Below, piece after piece: positions 43,756 to 55,451 of a stretch of 64,000 nucleotides of DNA. The notes beneath the pieces were generated by a model. The model ran no database searches. It saw only the letters and a list, made by a program, of their open reading frames with translations, and had not been told where the DNA came from. The stretch lies in assembly GCF_028610705.1 (NCBI RefSeq), contig NZ_JAQQWT010000005.1:102631-166630 (forward strand), written 5' to 3'. Made by a program: the position numbers and the translations under genes. Positions within the stretch are counted from its first letter, which is position 1; each line of letters opens with the position of its first letter. The stretch comes from Halalkalibacter alkalisediminis. Lineage in GTDB: Bacteria > Bacillota > Bacilli > Bacillales > Bacillaceae_D.

Positions 43756-44539
43756 GAAACTCAACAAAATGCAAGGAGAACTCGGCCTGACGTTTGAAAA
43801 AAAGGGTGCTCTCACTAGGCTCACCAAAAGCCATCACTCCTCTCCTCTAAAAGCGAGCAAAGCTCTTTATCTTGATGAGACGGGTTCGGCAACGGTCTAC
43901 TTGATGGAGACATCAGGGGGGATGGTCGAGGGGGATGTCAATAAATACCGCATTACTATAGGAAACGACAGCCATGTTTCGTTGATCCCACAATCCTCAA
44001 CAAAGATCTACCCATCAAGACTAGATTTACCTTGCCGGCAGTCCGTTGATCTAATGGTTGGTGAGAACGCTTCGGTAAGATGGCTACCAGAAACGACGAT
44101 CCCTTTTGAAGATTCTATTTTTCTAGCTGATACGAAGATTGACCTAGAACCGAACTCATCACTCATCTTTAGTGAGATCTTCTCATCGGGCCGTCAGAAA
44201 AGTGCTGAGAGCTTTGCGTTTGATCGTTTCTCCTCAAAGACACAGATTCTCATCGAGGGTAAACTGATCGCCTTTGATCATTTAAATCTAGTCCAGAAGG
44301 AATCGCCTTATTTCCATATTGGAATGTTTGAAGATTGTACGTATATGGGCACCATTTGGTATGTCGATCCAGCTGCTGCCAATCAAAACTTCGAAACATT
44401 TTTAACTGATTTCCACCAAGCTAAGAACCACCGTTTTGGCTTCTCCAGACTTGACCATTACGGTGTTCATTTTCGTTGGCTATCGAATGATCTTTGCTTG
44501 TTGAAGGAACAAATGAATGAATTGATCCAAAACCTTTAG
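43724..44539 (+). CDS. ureD: urease accessory protein UreD (UreH)
   Basis: UreD is the scaffold that joins urease to UreF and UreG. The 271-residue product has [13 protein letters not shown] and QSSTKIYPS motifs. The start at 43724 lies inside ureG after GAGGATC; an internal ATG at 43769 has no good site. It is the last gene of the operon and is followed by a terminator. Confidence 0.93.
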   Translation: MQKQLLAKPTKKLNKMQGELGLTFEKKGALTRLTKSHHSSPLKASKALYLDETGSATVYLMETSGGMVEGDVNKYRITIGNDSHVSLIPQSSTKIYPSRLDLPCRQSVDLMVGENASVRWLPETTIPFEDSIFLADTKIDLEPNSSLIFSEIFSSGRQKSAESFAFDRFSSKTQILIEGKLIAFDHLNLVQKESPYFHIGMFEDCTYMGTIWYVDPAAANQNFETFLTDFHQAKNHRFGFSRLDHYGVHFRWLSNDLCLLKEQMNELIQNL

Positions 44540-44544
44540 ATTTT

Positions 44545-44572
44545 AACCAGCTATGAATCATAGCTGGTTTTT
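44545..44572 (+). terminator. urease operon terminator
   Basis: AACCAGCTATG-AATCA-TAGCTGGTT followed by TTTTCTG, about 5 bp past the ureD stop. Confidence 0.88.
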
Positions 44573-44713
44573 CTGATTTTTGAGCCGTTTCTTGCTGTTG
44601 CAGAGCATAAAAACGTCATTTTTCTATTAAACTTATCAAGATGATTTTAAGCTTTCTACCTCCTTCCCATTTGTTTGGCTTGAGTGCATGACCATTGCCC
44701 TCTTGAATTTTAT

Positions 44714-44836
44714 TGCGACATTTGATTTTTTTATCCCATTTTTCATTTTATTAGCGAGTTCTTCATTTATCAGCGAACCTACTAGATTAGCGGTTTTTCA
44801 TGCTATTTTAGCGAACGACAGAACTTACCAGCGAAA
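44714..44836 (+). repeat. about 20-bp-period direct-repeat array C (core TTAGCGA / TCAGCGA)
   Basis: AGCGA-type cores start at 44753, 44772, 44789 (AGCGG), 44810 and 44830, with weaker ones near 44714 and 44734. Spacing is 17-21 bp. The array lies between the convergent terminators of ureD and tdk, in DNA that should be nearly untranscribed. Confidence 0.6.
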
Positions 44837-44861
44837 ATGAACCCGTCTGAAGTCTTTCAAC

Positions 44862-44916
44862 AAAAAAGCCTGTCGCTCAACCATCCTCTATACAGGAATC
44901 GATCAGGCTACAGGCT
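44862..44916 (-). terminator. tdk terminator
   Basis: On the minus strand AGCCTG, a large partly paired loop and CAGGCT are followed by TTTTTT, about 30-80 bp past the tdk stop. Confidence 0.55.
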
Positions 44917-44943
44917 GTATCAAAAATATCGTATCTCTAAATT

Positions 44944-45558
44944 CTATATTTCAACGGATTGAATCGCTACTTTCAGTTTAGGACGGTTCGGTACTTCATG
45001 ACAATGACGGCAGCGTGGTTCATAGGATTCAGATGCTCCAACTAAAATAATTGGATCGGTATAAGAAGCTGGTTTGCCATCAATTAACCTCTGTGTGCGG
45101 CTAGCTGGTGAGCCACAACAAGGACAAACGGCTTGTAGCTTTGTCACTTCTTCTGCTAAAGCCATCAACGGCTGAATAGGTCCGAAGGGTTCGCCGCGGA
45201 AGTCTTGATCCAAGCCAGCACAGATGACGCGAATGCCTCGGTTAGCAAGCTCGTCCACAACGGGAATAATCTCTTCATCAAAAAATTGAACCTCATCAAC
45301 AGCGACCACTTGTGTATCGGCTTTGATCAAATCCAATATATCAACAGACCTTTTGACTGGAGTCGCCATGACCTTCGTTCCATTATGTGAGACCACTTCC
45401 TCTTCACTATAACGATTGTCGAGTTCTGGCTTAAACACTTGTACGTTTAGTTTTCCAAAGCTCACCCGACGAACTCTTCTGATCAGCTCTTCAGATTTAC
45501 CCGAAAACATACTCCCACAAATGATTTCAATCCAGCCTTCTTGTTTCATGACATGCAT
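44944..45558 (-). CDS. tdk: thymidine kinase
   Basis: This enzyme salvages thymidine to dTMP. The product has about 204 residues from ATG at 45558 ([11 protein letters not shown]), 6 bp after GGGGGA. It has P-loop [23 protein letters not shown], and zinc Cys pairs CPCCG and CRHCHE. It lies next to the L31 gene and rho, as in B. subtilis. Confidence 0.95.
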   Translation of the reverse strand: MHVMKQEGWIEIICGSMFSGKSEELIRRVRRVSFGKLNVQVFKPELDNRYSEEEVVSHNGTKVMATPVKRSVDILDLIKADTQVVAVDEVQFFDEEIIPVVDELANRGIRVICAGLDQDFRGEPFGPIQPLMALAEEVTKLQAVCPCCGSPASRTQRLIDGKPASYTDPIILVGASESYEPRCRHCHEVPNRPKLKVAIQSVEI

Positions 45559-45654
45559 CTTCATTCCCCCACACAACAGATTATTCATTATATATAAATG
45601 GCTCTAACACCAGTTCGTTTTTACTATTTTCCCAACACATCTGAGTACTATGAG

Positions 45655-45690
45655 CAAAAAAAACAGGCAAGAGCTTCGCGCTTGCCTGTT
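45655..45690 (-). terminator. terminator after the L31 gene
   Basis: AACAGGCAAGCGC-GAAG-CTCTTGCCTGTT followed by a run of T on the minus strand. Confidence 0.9.
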
Positions 45691-45702
45691 CACTATACAG
45701 TT

Positions 45703-45948
45703 TTACTTCATGTTGTATTTCTTCTTGAACTTATCAACACGTCCGCCAACATCGTTAAGCTTCTGCTTACCAGTGTAGAACGGGTGAGAGTCTGCACTAA
45801 TCTCAACTTTAAGAAGTGGGTATGTGTTACCATCTTCCCATTCAATTGTTTCAGCAGATCCTTTAGTTGAACCTGTTAAGAACTTGAAACCTGTGCTTGT
45901 ATCCTGAAATACCACTTTTTGGTAATTTGGGTGAATACCTTGTTTCAT
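45703..45948 (-). CDS. rpmE2: 50S ribosomal protein L31 type B (zinc-independent)
   Basis: This is an 81-residue ribosomal protein from ATG at 45948 ([16 protein letters not shown]), 9 bp after AAAGGAG. It has no cysteines and carries the [22 protein letters not shown] tail (parts FYTGKQKL and GGRVDKF), so it is the C-minus type B form. In B. subtilis this locus between rho and tdk encodes the zinc-binding type A RpmE. No Zur box was recognised. Confidence 0.92.
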   Translation of the reverse strand: MKQGIHPNYQKVVFQDTSTGFKFLTGSTKGSAETIEWEDGNTYPLLKVEISADSHPFYTGKQKLNDVGGRVDKFKKKYNMK

Positions 45949-46137
45949 TTGTTTCATCTCCTTTTGCCCTGAATCTTTTCGAAACAGAATTATCTAAATC
46001 ACACATGTCGAAATTATATCAAGCTAGGCTTGAAAAAGCAACTCCATTTTCAACCAGTTTGATGTTTACATGCTTGAAAGTATAGAACAAATGGCTTGGC
46101 CTCTTGCTATAAGCACATTCGTACGATTGTTAATTTT

Positions 46138-47406
46138 TTATCGTTTTTTATTTCGGTTCATTTCTTCTTCCATCGCTTCGAAGAAATCAACATTTGTTTT
46201 CGTTTCTTTTACGCGCTTAATGAAGTGATCAACAAATTCAGGTGAATCACTCATTGTCTTACGAATGGCCCATAGTTTATCAAGCTGACTCTTAGGCATA
46301 AGCAGTTCTTCTTTTCTCGTACCAGAGCGGCGAATATCGATCGACGGGAAGATACGGCGTTCAGCCAACTTACGGTCAAGGTGCAGTTCCATGTTTCCTG
46401 TCCCTTTAAATTCTTCGTAAATGACATCATCCATACGAGAGCCGGTTTCAACTAATGCTGTCGCTAAAATCGTTAAGCTACCGCCTTCTTCAATATTACG
46501 AGCGGCACCAAAGAACCGTTTTGGACGGTGAAAAGCAGCTGGGTCTATACCACCAGAAAGGGTTCGACCACTTGGTGGGATAACTAAGTTATAAGCTCTC
46601 GCTAAACGAGTAATACTATCCATCAAAATTACGACGTCTTTTTTATGTTCAACTAAACGCATAGCGCGTTCTAGCACAAGCTCTGCTACTTTAATATGAT
46701 TTTCTGGAACTTCATCAAACGTCGAGCTTACCACTTCCGCCTTAACCGAGCGTTCAATGTCGGTTACTTCCTCTGGACGCTCATCAATGAGAAGCACAAT
46801 GAGATCAACATCTGGATGGTTTTCAGCAATGCTATTTGCGACTTCTTTCATCAAAGAGGTTTTACCCGCTTTTGGTGGAGCGACGATTAAACCACGTTGT
46901 CCAAAACCAACTGGTGAAATCATATCAATGATTCGAGATGACACACGACCAGGTGCTGTTTCAAGATTGATTTTTTGTTCAGGGTATAGTGGTGTTAAAG
47001 CTGGAAAGTGAGGACGCTCTCTTGATGTTTCAGGGGCAGCACCATTTACGGCTTCCACATGCAACAAACCATGGTAACGTTCATTTTCTTTAGGCGGTCT
47101 TACCTTACCTGAAACTTTATCGCCATTTCTTAAGTCAAAACGGCGGATTTGCGAAGCTGAAATATAAATATCTTCAGAACTAGGCATGTAATTAATCGGT
47201 CTTAAGAAACCAAACCCTTCAGTCGAAATGATCTCTAAAACACCTTCCATAAACATTAATCCATCTTGTTCTGCTTGTCCTTTTAAAATCGCAAAAATTA
47301 ATTCTTTTTTTGTTAGTTTACTGTAATAGGAAACTTTGTATTCTTTAGCAAGTTCATAGAGTTCTTTAAGCTTCATATTCCCTAGATCTGCAATATTGAC
47401 TCCCAT
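46138..47406 (-). CDS. rho: transcription termination factor Rho
   Basis: Rho is a hexameric RNA helicase. The product has about 422 residues with an N-terminal domain ([20 protein letters not shown]), an RNA-binding cold-shock-like fold ([19 protein letters not shown]) and P-loop [11 protein letters not shown]. The QRGLIV and [12 protein letters not shown] motifs are intact. The start is placed at the ATG at 47406, consistent with B. subtilis Rho length; an ATG 7 codons upstream is possible. Confidence 0.96.
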   Translation of the reverse strand: MGVNIADLGNMKLKELYELAKEYKVSYYSKLTKKELIFAILKGQAEQDGLMFMEGVLEIISTEGFGFLRPINYMPSSEDIYISASQIRRFDLRNGDKVSGKVRPPKENERYHGLLHVEAVNGAAPETSRERPHFPALTPLYPEQKINLETAPGRVSSRIIDMISPVGFGQRGLIVAPPKAGKTSLMKEVANSIAENHPDVDLIVLLIDERPEEVTDIERSVKAEVVSSTFDEVPENHIKVAELVLERAMRLVEHKKDVVILMDSITRLARAYNLVIPPSGRTLSGGIDPAAFHRPKRFFGAARNIEEGGSLTILATALVETGSRMDDVIYEEFKGTGNMELHLDRKLAERRIFPSIDIRRSGTRKEELLMPKSQLDKLWAIRKTMSDSPEFVDHFIKRVKETKTNVDFFEAMEEEMNRNKKR

Positions 47407-47650
47407 TGTTACACCACGCTTCTTCATTTATAAATTAGACTTTTGTTGGAATTCTCATTCTTGTTTACCGGATTAAAACTTTAAGGAAACTGTTTTTCAT
47501 AAAGTGTGTAAAAATCGAATGGAGAGTTCTGGAGATAAAATCGGTGAAAAGTGTATCTTAAAACGAACATATATACTATTTTAACCACAAATACAAACAT
47601 TATTCAAGCTTTCCTACTTAACCTTACCCAATTAGTCACAAACATAAACA

Positions 47651-47688
47651 AAGGAAAGCTAGAAATTTTAAAAATTCCAGCTTTCCTC
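47651..47688 (-). terminator. glpX terminator
   Basis: GGAAAGCTGGAA...TTCTAGCTTTCC with a TTTAAAA loop, followed by TTTGTTT on the minus strand, 10 bp past the glpX stop. Confidence 0.75.
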
Positions 47689-47698
47689 TGGATCATGA

Positions 47699-48664
47699 TT
47701 AACGAATAACTAGGTCTGGCTTCTTTTTCATACTATGCTTTCCGTCTACGAAACGAACGGTTCCTGACTTTGCTCGCATAACTAATGATTGTGTCGATGC
47801 AGAATTTCCGTGATAACGAACTCCTTTTAAAAGTTCCCCGTCTGTTACACCTGTAGCAGCAAAAATACAATCATCCCCTGATACAAGGTCGTCCATTTGA
47901 AGTACTTTATTAACATCAGTAATGCCCATTTTCATGCAACGCTCAAGTTCTTCATCGTTTGCTGGTAGGAGTTTCCCTTGAAGCTCACCACCAAGACATT
48001 TCAACCCCGCAGCGGCAATAACGCCTTCAGGTGCTCCACCAGAACCTAGCATGATGTCTACGCCCGTGTCACCAAATGCTGTATTCAAAGCAGCGGCAAC
48101 GTCACCATCAGACATGAGCTTAATTCGAGCTCCCGCTTGGCGAATCTCGTGAATCATTTTTTCGTGGCGTTCACGATATAAAATGGAGACAACTAAATCT
48201 TCAATATCTTTGTTTTTGGCTTTGGCGACAGCTCTTAAGTTATCAATAATAGGAGCATTAATGTCTACTTTCCCAACGGACTCCGGGCCTACTGCAATTT
48301 TATCCATGTACATATCCGGTGCATGCAAAAGATTTCCATGGTCGGCAATAGCAAGAACGGCTAAGGCATTCCACTGACCAGAAGCCACGATGTTTGTTCC
48401 TTCTAATGGGTCAACTGCCACATCGACACGAGAGCCATATCCGTTTCCTAGCTTTTCGCCAATGTAAAGCATAGGAGCCTCGTCCATTTCTCCCTCACCA
48501 ATGACAACCGTTCCCTTCATCGGAATCGTGTCAAATACGTCACGCATTGCCTCTGTAGCGGCACGATCTGCCTCATCCTTATTTCCTCGTCCCATCCAAC
48601 GTCCAGATGCTAGTGCCGCAGCTTCCGTCACACGTACTAACTCCATTGATAAACTTCTTTCCAT
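47699..48664 (-). CDS. glpX: fructose-1,6-bisphosphatase class II
   Basis: This gluconeogenic phosphatase has 321 residues. Motifs [20 protein letters not shown] and GSGGAPEGV are the metal- and substrate-binding signatures of the GlpX family. GGGGGAG precedes the ATG. It lies between rho and murA2, as in B. subtilis. Confidence 0.95.
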   Translation of the reverse strand: MERSLSMELVRVTEAAALASGRWMGRGNKDEADRAATEAMRDVFDTIPMKGTVVIGEGEMDEAPMLYIGEKLGNGYGSRVDVAVDPLEGTNIVASGQWNALAVLAIADHGNLLHAPDMYMDKIAVGPESVGKVDINAPIIDNLRAVAKAKNKDIEDLVVSILYRERHEKMIHEIRQAGARIKLMSDGDVAAALNTAFGDTGVDIMLGSGGAPEGVIAAAGLKCLGGELQGKLLPANDEELERCMKMGITDVNKVLQMDDLVSGDDCIFAATGVTDGELLKGVRYHGNSASTQSLVMRAKSGTVRFVDGKHSMKKKPDLVIR

Positions 48665-48889
48665 GAGTCTCCCCCTTTTGTTATATCACTCACTCATCAT
48701 CGCGTCCTCTTCGCTGTTTGCGTGACATAGGTTGTCCATTGGAGTAAGCGGCTACAATTGTTGCTATATAAGTAAACATGTTCTCATTGCTTGTCTATTT
48801 TAGAGGTAAAACAGATATTGTTTTACGCTTACTATCTATTTTTGTGGTGGTAGAAAAAGAGAAAAAAGTGCTTCAGCTATAGAAAAAGG

Positions 48890-49053
48890 GAAGATCGCCC
48901 TTTTGCCTTAAGCATAGTTAAACCGTGGCGATGGCTCCGCTCGTTGCGCGCCTTCTGAGAAAACCGCTCAGAAGGCTTAAGAGATGGCAACGGCTGCGCT
49001 CATCGCTTCGAGTTAATGAAAAAAGGTAAAGTTCAACCTTTTTTCATTAACTC
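48890..49053 (-). repeat. hairpin-core repeat copy 10, forming the murA2 terminator
   Basis: On the minus strand the perfect hairpin (49053-49010, arm GAGTTAATGAAAAAAGGT) includes the murA2 stop codon. The core (49009-48925) follows, with CGTTGC/GCAACG and CCTTCTGAG/CTCAGAAGG stems. A short second hairpin, AAAAGGG/CCCTTTT (48890-48912), lies at the far side. The rest of 48665-48889 is the glpX leader region with no gene I can support. Confidence 0.85.
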
Positions 49054-50330
49054 TTCACCTGTTCTAATTCTTCTTCTGTCATTTTTTCTCGCCAGATTTT
49101 GGCGCCGAGGCCGATTAGTTTTTCTTCGAGGTTGGCGTAGCCTCGGTCAATATGTTCGAGACCGGTAATTTCGGTGATTCCATCAGCTACTAGGCCAGCT
49201 ACAACTAAGGCTGCTCCTGCGCGGAGGTCGCTTGCTTTCACTTTCGCTCCTTGTAACTTGGATTTTCCGTTTATAATGGCAGAACGTCCTTCGACTTTTA
49301 CGTTTGCGCCCATTCTTCTAAGCTCGTCAATATGCTTGAAACGTGCGTTGTAAATGGTATCTGTGACGATACTCGTACCTTCTGCTTGTGTGAGTAAACT
49401 TGAAAATGGCTGTTGTAAATCGGTTGGAAAACCTGGATAAACGAGTGTTTTGATATCAACACCTTTTTTATCCTTACTGTTATGTATCAACAATTGGTCA
49501 TCGCTCACTTCGATTGTGACGCCCATTTCTCTCAGTTTAGCAATCAATGACTCGACATGGTATGGAATGATGTTATCGATTAGCACCTTTTGTCCCATCG
49601 TTGCGGCTAGAATCATATACGTTCCTGCTTCGATTCGGTCTGGAATAATCGAGTGTCTACACCCCGACAAAGAATCAACTCCATCGATTCGGATGACATT
49701 GGTTCCGGCCCCTTTGATTCTCGCTCCCATACTAGTAAGCAAGGTCGCTACATCGATAATCTCAGGTTCCTTTGCCGCATTTTCAATAATCGTTTGTCCT
49801 TTAGCTTTTACAGCAGCAAGCATAATATTGATCGTTGCACCCACACTAACGACATCTAGGTAAATACGTGCACCTCGTAATTCATCGGCACGTAAATAGA
49901 TAGCCCCTTGTTCGTTCGTTACTTTTGCGCCAAGTGCTTCAAATCCTTTTATATGTTGATCAATGGGTCTTGGCCCTAGATTACAACCACCAGGTAAGCC
50001 AATGACCGCTTTTTTAAATTTACCGAGCATCGCGCCCATTAAATAATAGGAAGCGCGCAGTTTTTTCACCCGTCCATTTGGCAATGGCATGGCAATCATA
50101 TTCGCAGGATTAATCGTAATCTCATGCTTACTAAGTTCCACTTCTCCACCAATTTCCTGCAAGAGTTCAGCAAGTAAATGAACATCCGAAATTTCTGGTA
50201 GATTGTCAATGGTTACGTGTGAGTCTGCTAATATGGCAGCAGGAATTAACGCGACTGCACTATTTTTAGCCCCACTTATCTGTACTGTTCCTTCTAGAGG
50301 ATATCCGCCTTCAATCATTAATTTATCCAT
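49047..50330 (-). CDS. murA2: UDP-N-acetylglucosamine 1-carboxyvinyltransferase, second paralogue (MurAB/MurZ type)
   Basis: This second MurA has 427 residues, with the active-site Cys116 in [16 protein letters not shown]. Gram-positive low-GC bacteria commonly keep two functional MurA enzymes. Position between tal and glpX equals B. subtilis murAB. The 3' end carries the same type of repeat hairpin as murA at the left edge. Confidence 0.96.
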   Translation of the reverse strand: MDKLMIEGGYPLEGTVQISGAKNSAVALIPAAILADSHVTIDNLPEISDVHLLAELLQEIGGEVELSKHEITINPANMIAMPLPNGRVKKLRASYYLMGAMLGKFKKAVIGLPGGCNLGPRPIDQHIKGFEALGAKVTNEQGAIYLRADELRGARIYLDVVSVGATINIMLAAVKAKGQTIIENAAKEPEIIDVATLLTSMGARIKGAGTNVIRIDGVDSLSGCRHSIIPDRIEAGTYMILAATMGQKVLIDNIIPYHVESLIAKLREMGVTIEVSDDQLLIHNSKDKKGVDIKTLVYPGFPTDLQQPFSSLLTQAEGTSIVTDTIYNARFKHIDELRRMGANVKVEGRSAIINGKSKLQGAKVKASDLRAGAALVVAGLVADGITEITGLEHIDRGYANLEEKLIGLGAKIWREKMTEEELEQVKS

Positions 50331-50487
50331 AACCGCATCCCTTCCATTGGTGCTTTCTCTAATGACACAATATTTTATTCTCTATATTTCCATTATAACC
50401 ATATCAATGAAAATGTAACGAGTTATTCTGTCTTAGATTGTAACGGAAATGGGGAGAAAATTCCATACACGGCAAAAGGACTAGGTC

Positions 50488-51129
50488 TTAACGATTGTTC
50501 CAATCTGCTAGAAATTTTTCAATTCCTTGATCAGTAAGAGGATGCTTAGAAAGTTGTTGAATTACTTTAAATGGAATGGTAGCAATATGAGCGCCTAAAC
50601 GTGCTGATTCTGTCACATGAATAGGGTGACGCACAGAAGCCGCGATAATTTGTGTTGGAATTTTATGTGTGTCAAAAATCTCCACAATCTCAGAGATTAA
50701 CTCTAACCCATTTTGACCCATATCATCAAGTCTACCAAGGAATGGTGACACATATGTTGCTCCAGCTCTAGCAGCTAGCAATGCTTGAACTCCTGAAAAA
50801 ACTAAAGTTACATTTGTTGTAATACCTAACTCAGAAAAGGCATGTACGGCTTTTAATCCCTCTGTCGTCATGGGTACTTTTACCGTAATGTTTGGAGCGA
50901 TCGCTGCAAGTTCTTTTCCTTCTGCAATCATTCCTTCAGCATCTAGCGCAATGACCTCTGCACTAACAGATTCTTCTGTTACGATACTTGTAATCTCTCT
51001 TAGACGATCGTGAAAATCAACGCCTTCTTTTGCCACAAGCGATGGATTTGTTGTTACTCCACCGAGAATTCCTAATGCTTTTGCTTCTTTAATTTCCTCA
51101 ACATTTGCTGTATCAATAAAAAATTTCAT
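50488..51129 (-). CDS. tal: transaldolase (YwjH/TalC type)
   Basis: This small transaldolase has about 213 residues from ATG at 51129 ([12 protein letters not shown]) after GGGGGAAA. The Schiff-base Lys is in [11 protein letters not shown], and the motif [14 protein letters not shown] is intact. It moves dihydroxyacetone units in the pentose phosphate pathway; fructose-6-phosphate aldolase activity occurs in some relatives. A good cre site lies about 40 bp upstream. It follows fbaA. Confidence 0.94.
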   Translation of the reverse strand: MKFFIDTANVEEIKEAKALGILGGVTTNPSLVAKEGVDFHDRLREITSIVTEESVSAEVIALDAEGMIAEGKELAAIAPNITVKVPMTTEGLKAVHAFSELGITTNVTLVFSGVQALLAARAGATYVSPFLGRLDDMGQNGLELISEIVEIFDTHKIPTQIIAASVRHPIHVTESARLGAHIATIPFKVIQQLSKHPLTDQGIEKFLADWNNR

Positions 51130-51169
51130 GAACGTTTCCCCCAACGATATGTTTTTTTGTCGAAATAAA

Positions 51170-51183
51170 TCAAAGCGTTTACA
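51170..51183 (+). promoter_or_regulatory. cre (CcpA) site upstream of tal
   Basis: TCAAAGCGTTTACA differs from the optimal TGAAAGCGTTTACA at one position. It lies 41 bp upstream of the tal start. Confidence 0.6.
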
Positions 51184-51219
51184 TTATTCTTTATTCTGAA
51201 ATATCAACGTACTTAAATG

Positions 51220-51255
51220 CCATTAAAAGCAGCTCAGATGAACTGCTTTTAATGG
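51220..51255 (-). terminator. fbaA terminator
   Basis: CCATTAAAAGCAG and CTGCTTTTAATGG form a 13-bp stem, just past the fbaA stop codon. Confidence 0.75.
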
Positions 51256-51264
51256 TTATTCTAT

Positions 51265-52128
51265 TTATGCTTTGTTTGAAGAACCAAATTCACGCATTTT
51301 ACCTTTAACCGTTTCTTTAATCGCATCACGAGCAGGTCCTAAGTATTTACGAGGATCATATTCGTTCGGCTTAGCAGCAAGAGTTTCACGAACTGCAGCT
51401 GCAGAAGAAATTTGGCTTTCCGTATTTACGTTGATTTTAGCATGTCCAAACTCAATCGCTTTTTTAATGTCAGCAGTCGGGATACCCGTACCACCGTGAA
51501 GTACTAACGGAATACCAACTAATTGATCAATTTCATTCATGCGGTCAAAGCCAAGATTCGGCTCGCCTTTGTAAGGTCCATGAACAGAACCAAGCGCTGG
51601 AGCAAAGCAATCTACACCAGTTGCTTCAACTAACTCTTTACACTCAGCAGGGATTGCATAAGCAGCATCAGCGTCATCAACGATTAAATCGTCTTCTTGA
51701 CCACCAATACGGCCAAGCTCAGCTTCTACAGATACTCCAAGAGCATGTGCAACAGCTACTACTTGCTTTGTGATCGCAATGTTTTCTTCTAAAGGATGGT
51801 GTGATCCATCAATCATAACAGATGTGAAACCTGCATGGATCGCTTCCACACACTTCTCAAAGCTTGAACCATGGTCTAAATGTATCGCAACAGGAACTGT
51901 TACGTTATATTCTTCCATTAGTGCTTCAACCATTTTTACAACGAGTTTAAATCCACCCATGTAACGTGCTGCACCTTCAGATACACCACAAATTACTGGA
52001 GATTTTTCTTCCTCTGCTGCTTGTAAAATTGCTTGAGTAAACTCAAGGTTATTTAAGTTGAATTGACCAACTGCATAACCTTCTGCCTTTGCTTTATTAA
52101 GCATGTCTTTCATTGATACTAAAGGCAT
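51265..52128 (-). CDS. fbaA: fructose-bisphosphate aldolase class II
   Basis: This is the zinc aldolase of glycolysis and gluconeogenesis, 287 residues. Zn and catalytic residues are visible in [25 protein letters not shown] and [18 protein letters not shown] precedes the ATG. A TGCTATAAT extended -10 (hexamer 52317-52312) implies a leader near 170 nt in which no known riboswitch was recognised. Confidence 0.96.
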   Translation of the reverse strand: MPLVSMKDMLNKAKAEGYAVGQFNLNNLEFTQAILQAAEEEKSPVICGVSEGAARYMGGFKLVVKMVEALMEEYNVTVPVAIHLDHGSSFEKCVEAIHAGFTSVMIDGSHHPLEENIAITKQVVAVAHALGVSVEAELGRIGGQEDDLIVDDADAAYAIPAECKELVEATGVDCFAPALGSVHGPYKGEPNLGFDRMNEIDQLVGIPLVLHGGTGIPTADIKKAIEFGHAKINVNTESQISSAAAVRETLAAKPNEYDPRKYLGPARDAIKETVKGKMREFGSSNKA

Positions 52129-52311
52129 TCTTCATCCTCCTCCATTTTTAGAGCCAATCTCAGATAACGAACAGATTATACATTTGATCAGTCGTCGCAT
52201 CTATTTAACAAGGTACCCGATTGCACCGATAAATATCCACCAGAACTATGTAAAAAAGGAAATTGCCAAATAAATGCAAATCTTTAAAAAGCTCTACTAT
52301 TGAACGAGTTC

Positions 52312-52320
52312 ATTATAGCA
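52312..52320 (-). promoter_or_regulatory. extended -10 promoter of fbaA
   Basis: TGCTATAAT on the minus strand. A cre-like ATTAAAACGCTTACT (about 52373-52387, one mismatch to WTGNAANCGNWNNCW) lies about 65 bp upstream of the -10. Confidence 0.5.
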
Positions 52321-52402
52321 TATTTGCTTGAAATTACACGCTTTTCTAGAGACTTTATCAAAGTTTTTCAAAGTAAGCGTTTTAATTCTGACAATGATGT
52401 GA

Positions 52403-52765
52403 TTAAGATACAACTAAGCTATTTTTAATCACTTCACGAATGTCATCAATATCAAATGGCTTAGCAAAGTGAGTAATCGCTCCTAAGCTCATTGCTTCAT
52501 TAATGAGGTTTAATTCTCCATAAGCGGTCATCATGATGACATCGACTTGAGGGTTGTCTTCTTTAATGCGTTTCAAAATTTCCAAACCGTCCATTCCTGG
52601 AATTTTCATATCCAAAAGGACAAGATCTGGTTGTTCTTGATCAACAATTTTCAACGCTTGTACTCCATTCGCTGCATCAAACATTTTGTAACCATCTTTT
52701 TGAAGAATCTCACAAAGCAAAACTCGAATACCGTATTGATCGTCTACTACTAATATTTTCTTCAT
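52403..52765 (-). CDS. spo0F: sporulation phosphorelay response regulator Spo0F
   Basis: Spo0F is a single-domain receiver that takes phosphate from Kin kinases and passes it to Spo0B, leading to Spo0A activation. The 120-residue product has acidic D8-D9, phosphoacceptor D52 in [11 protein letters not shown], the conserved Thr in MMTAYGE and Lys in HFAKPFD. No output domain is present. A sigma-H-like promoter and a 0A-like box lie upstream. Confidence 0.96.
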   Translation of the reverse strand: MKKILVVDDQYGIRVLLCEILQKDGYKMFDAANGVQALKIVDQEQPDLVLLDMKIPGMDGLEILKRIKEDNPQVDVIMMTAYGELNLINEAMSLGAITHFAKPFDIDDIREVIKNSLVVS

Positions 52766-52845
52766 AACAGGTCACTCCTTTCAATTTTGGCGTACAATTA
52801 AATGGTCAGTTTAAATACTTCACACACTCCAACAACTTCTAACTT

Positions 52846-52872
52846 ATTCGTCATATTCTTTTGAAATCCTGC
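52846..52872 (-). promoter_or_regulatory. sigma-H promoter of spo0F
   Basis: GCAGGATTT (52872-52864) matches RnAGGAWWW and GACGAAT (52852-52846) matches RnnGAAT, spaced 11 bp, about 80 bp before the spo0F ATG. TGTCGGA (52907-52901), one mismatch from a Spo0A box, lies upstream. Confidence 0.6.
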
Positions 52873-52908
52873 ACTCTTTTTTTCGTAACCCTATAAATCG
52901 TCCGACAA

Positions 52909-52925
52909 ACAGTGTCTAACACTGT
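52909..52925. promoter_or_regulatory. perfect 17-bp palindrome between spo0F and the DUF2529 gene
   Basis: ACAGTGT-CTA-ACACTGT is a perfect 7-3-7 inverted repeat between the two divergent genes. It looks like a dimeric repressor operator; the factor is unknown. Confidence 0.5.
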
Positions 52926-53008
52926 CAGAAAATGAGACTTTTGTTTTTTATTGAGCCAAGAGTACGGTATAATGCTCCTGATTAGTTTGTCTAAGGAGGC
53001 TGATTCAT

Positions 53009-53533
53009 TTGCAAAAAATTTTCACGACCCAATTAATTGGTTTAATGAAGGATACGCTAGATGAGGATATGATGGAAGACGCGGCTCGATTGCTGAGTCA
53101 AGCTCTTATTGGAGATGGAAACGTCTATATTTACGGTAAAGACGAAATGGTCGCAGTGGCAGCCGAAGCGCTTTACGGAAAGGAAAAGCTTGAACATGTA
53201 AAACCGCTTTTCGAAAAAGGTGTAATGGCTGAGCTCGATCCTGCTGATCGTGTCCTGCTGATCTCAAGAAATGCCTATGATGAGGAAATGATTGATGTAG
53301 TTGAGCAAGTTTCTGCAAATGGCATTCTGATCGTCGGTATGAGCGCCGTACAAAATGATTTAAAAAAACAATGGATTGACTGGACCGATGTTCATCTTAA
53401 TTTAAATGTACATAACAGTCTTGTCCCAACTGATAGCGGTGAACGAATTGGCTATCCTGCATCATTAATGGCTCTTTATACATACTTTTGCTTACATTTA
53501 TTAATTACCGACTTTTTGAGCGAGTATGAGTGA
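53009..53533 (+). CDS. ywjG: DUF2529 family protein (YwjG)
   Basis: This 174-residue protein matches YwjG in size and position between spo0F and pyrG. The sequence suggests a SIS-like sugar-phosphate-binding fold (VYIYGKDEMVAVAAEALYG, VLLISRNAYDEE), but the function is unknown. The TTG start follows AAGGAGG, with GGTATAAT about 40 bp upstream. Confidence 0.8.
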   Translation: MQKIFTTQLIGLMKDTLDEDMMEDAARLLSQALIGDGNVYIYGKDEMVAVAAEALYGKEKLEHVKPLFEKGVMAELDPADRVLLISRNAYDEEMIDVVEQVSANGILIVGMSAVQNDLKKQWIDWTDVHLNLNVHNSLVPTDSGERIGYPASLMALYTYFCLHLLITDFLSEYE

Positions 53534-53569
53534 TAAAAAGGGTCGTCACTAGACGTCAATTCCATGCCC

Positions 53570-53604
53570 AAAAAAGCTGTTGAGATCCTCTCAACAGCTT
53601 TTTT
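53570..53604. terminator. bidirectional terminator between ywjG and pyrG
   Basis: AAAAAAGCTGTTGAGA-TCC-TCTCAACAGCTTTTTT, a 16-bp stem flanked by A and T runs, lies between convergent stop codons. Confidence 0.9.
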
Positions 53605-53631
53605 CAATCGTTATTCAAACGTTCTTTTCTA

Positions 53632-55379
<1,748 letters not shown>

Positions 55380-55385
55380 TAAATG

Positions 55386-55414
55386 ATTCTACCTAGATTA
55401 GGTAAAGAAGTCAA
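55386..55414 (-). promoter_or_regulatory. sigma-A promoter of pyrG
   Basis: TTGACT (55414-55409), 17-bp spacer, TAGAAT (55391-55386), then 6 bp to the GGGC start. Confidence 0.8.
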
Positions 55415-55451
55415 GAGGATCAGACTAGATAAATCGACTTAAATCGACTTG

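Noticed and set aside
48689-48730. 12-codon frame (MSRKQRRGRDDE) upstream of glpX
   Set aside because: No ribosome site and no pausing or attenuator structure around it.
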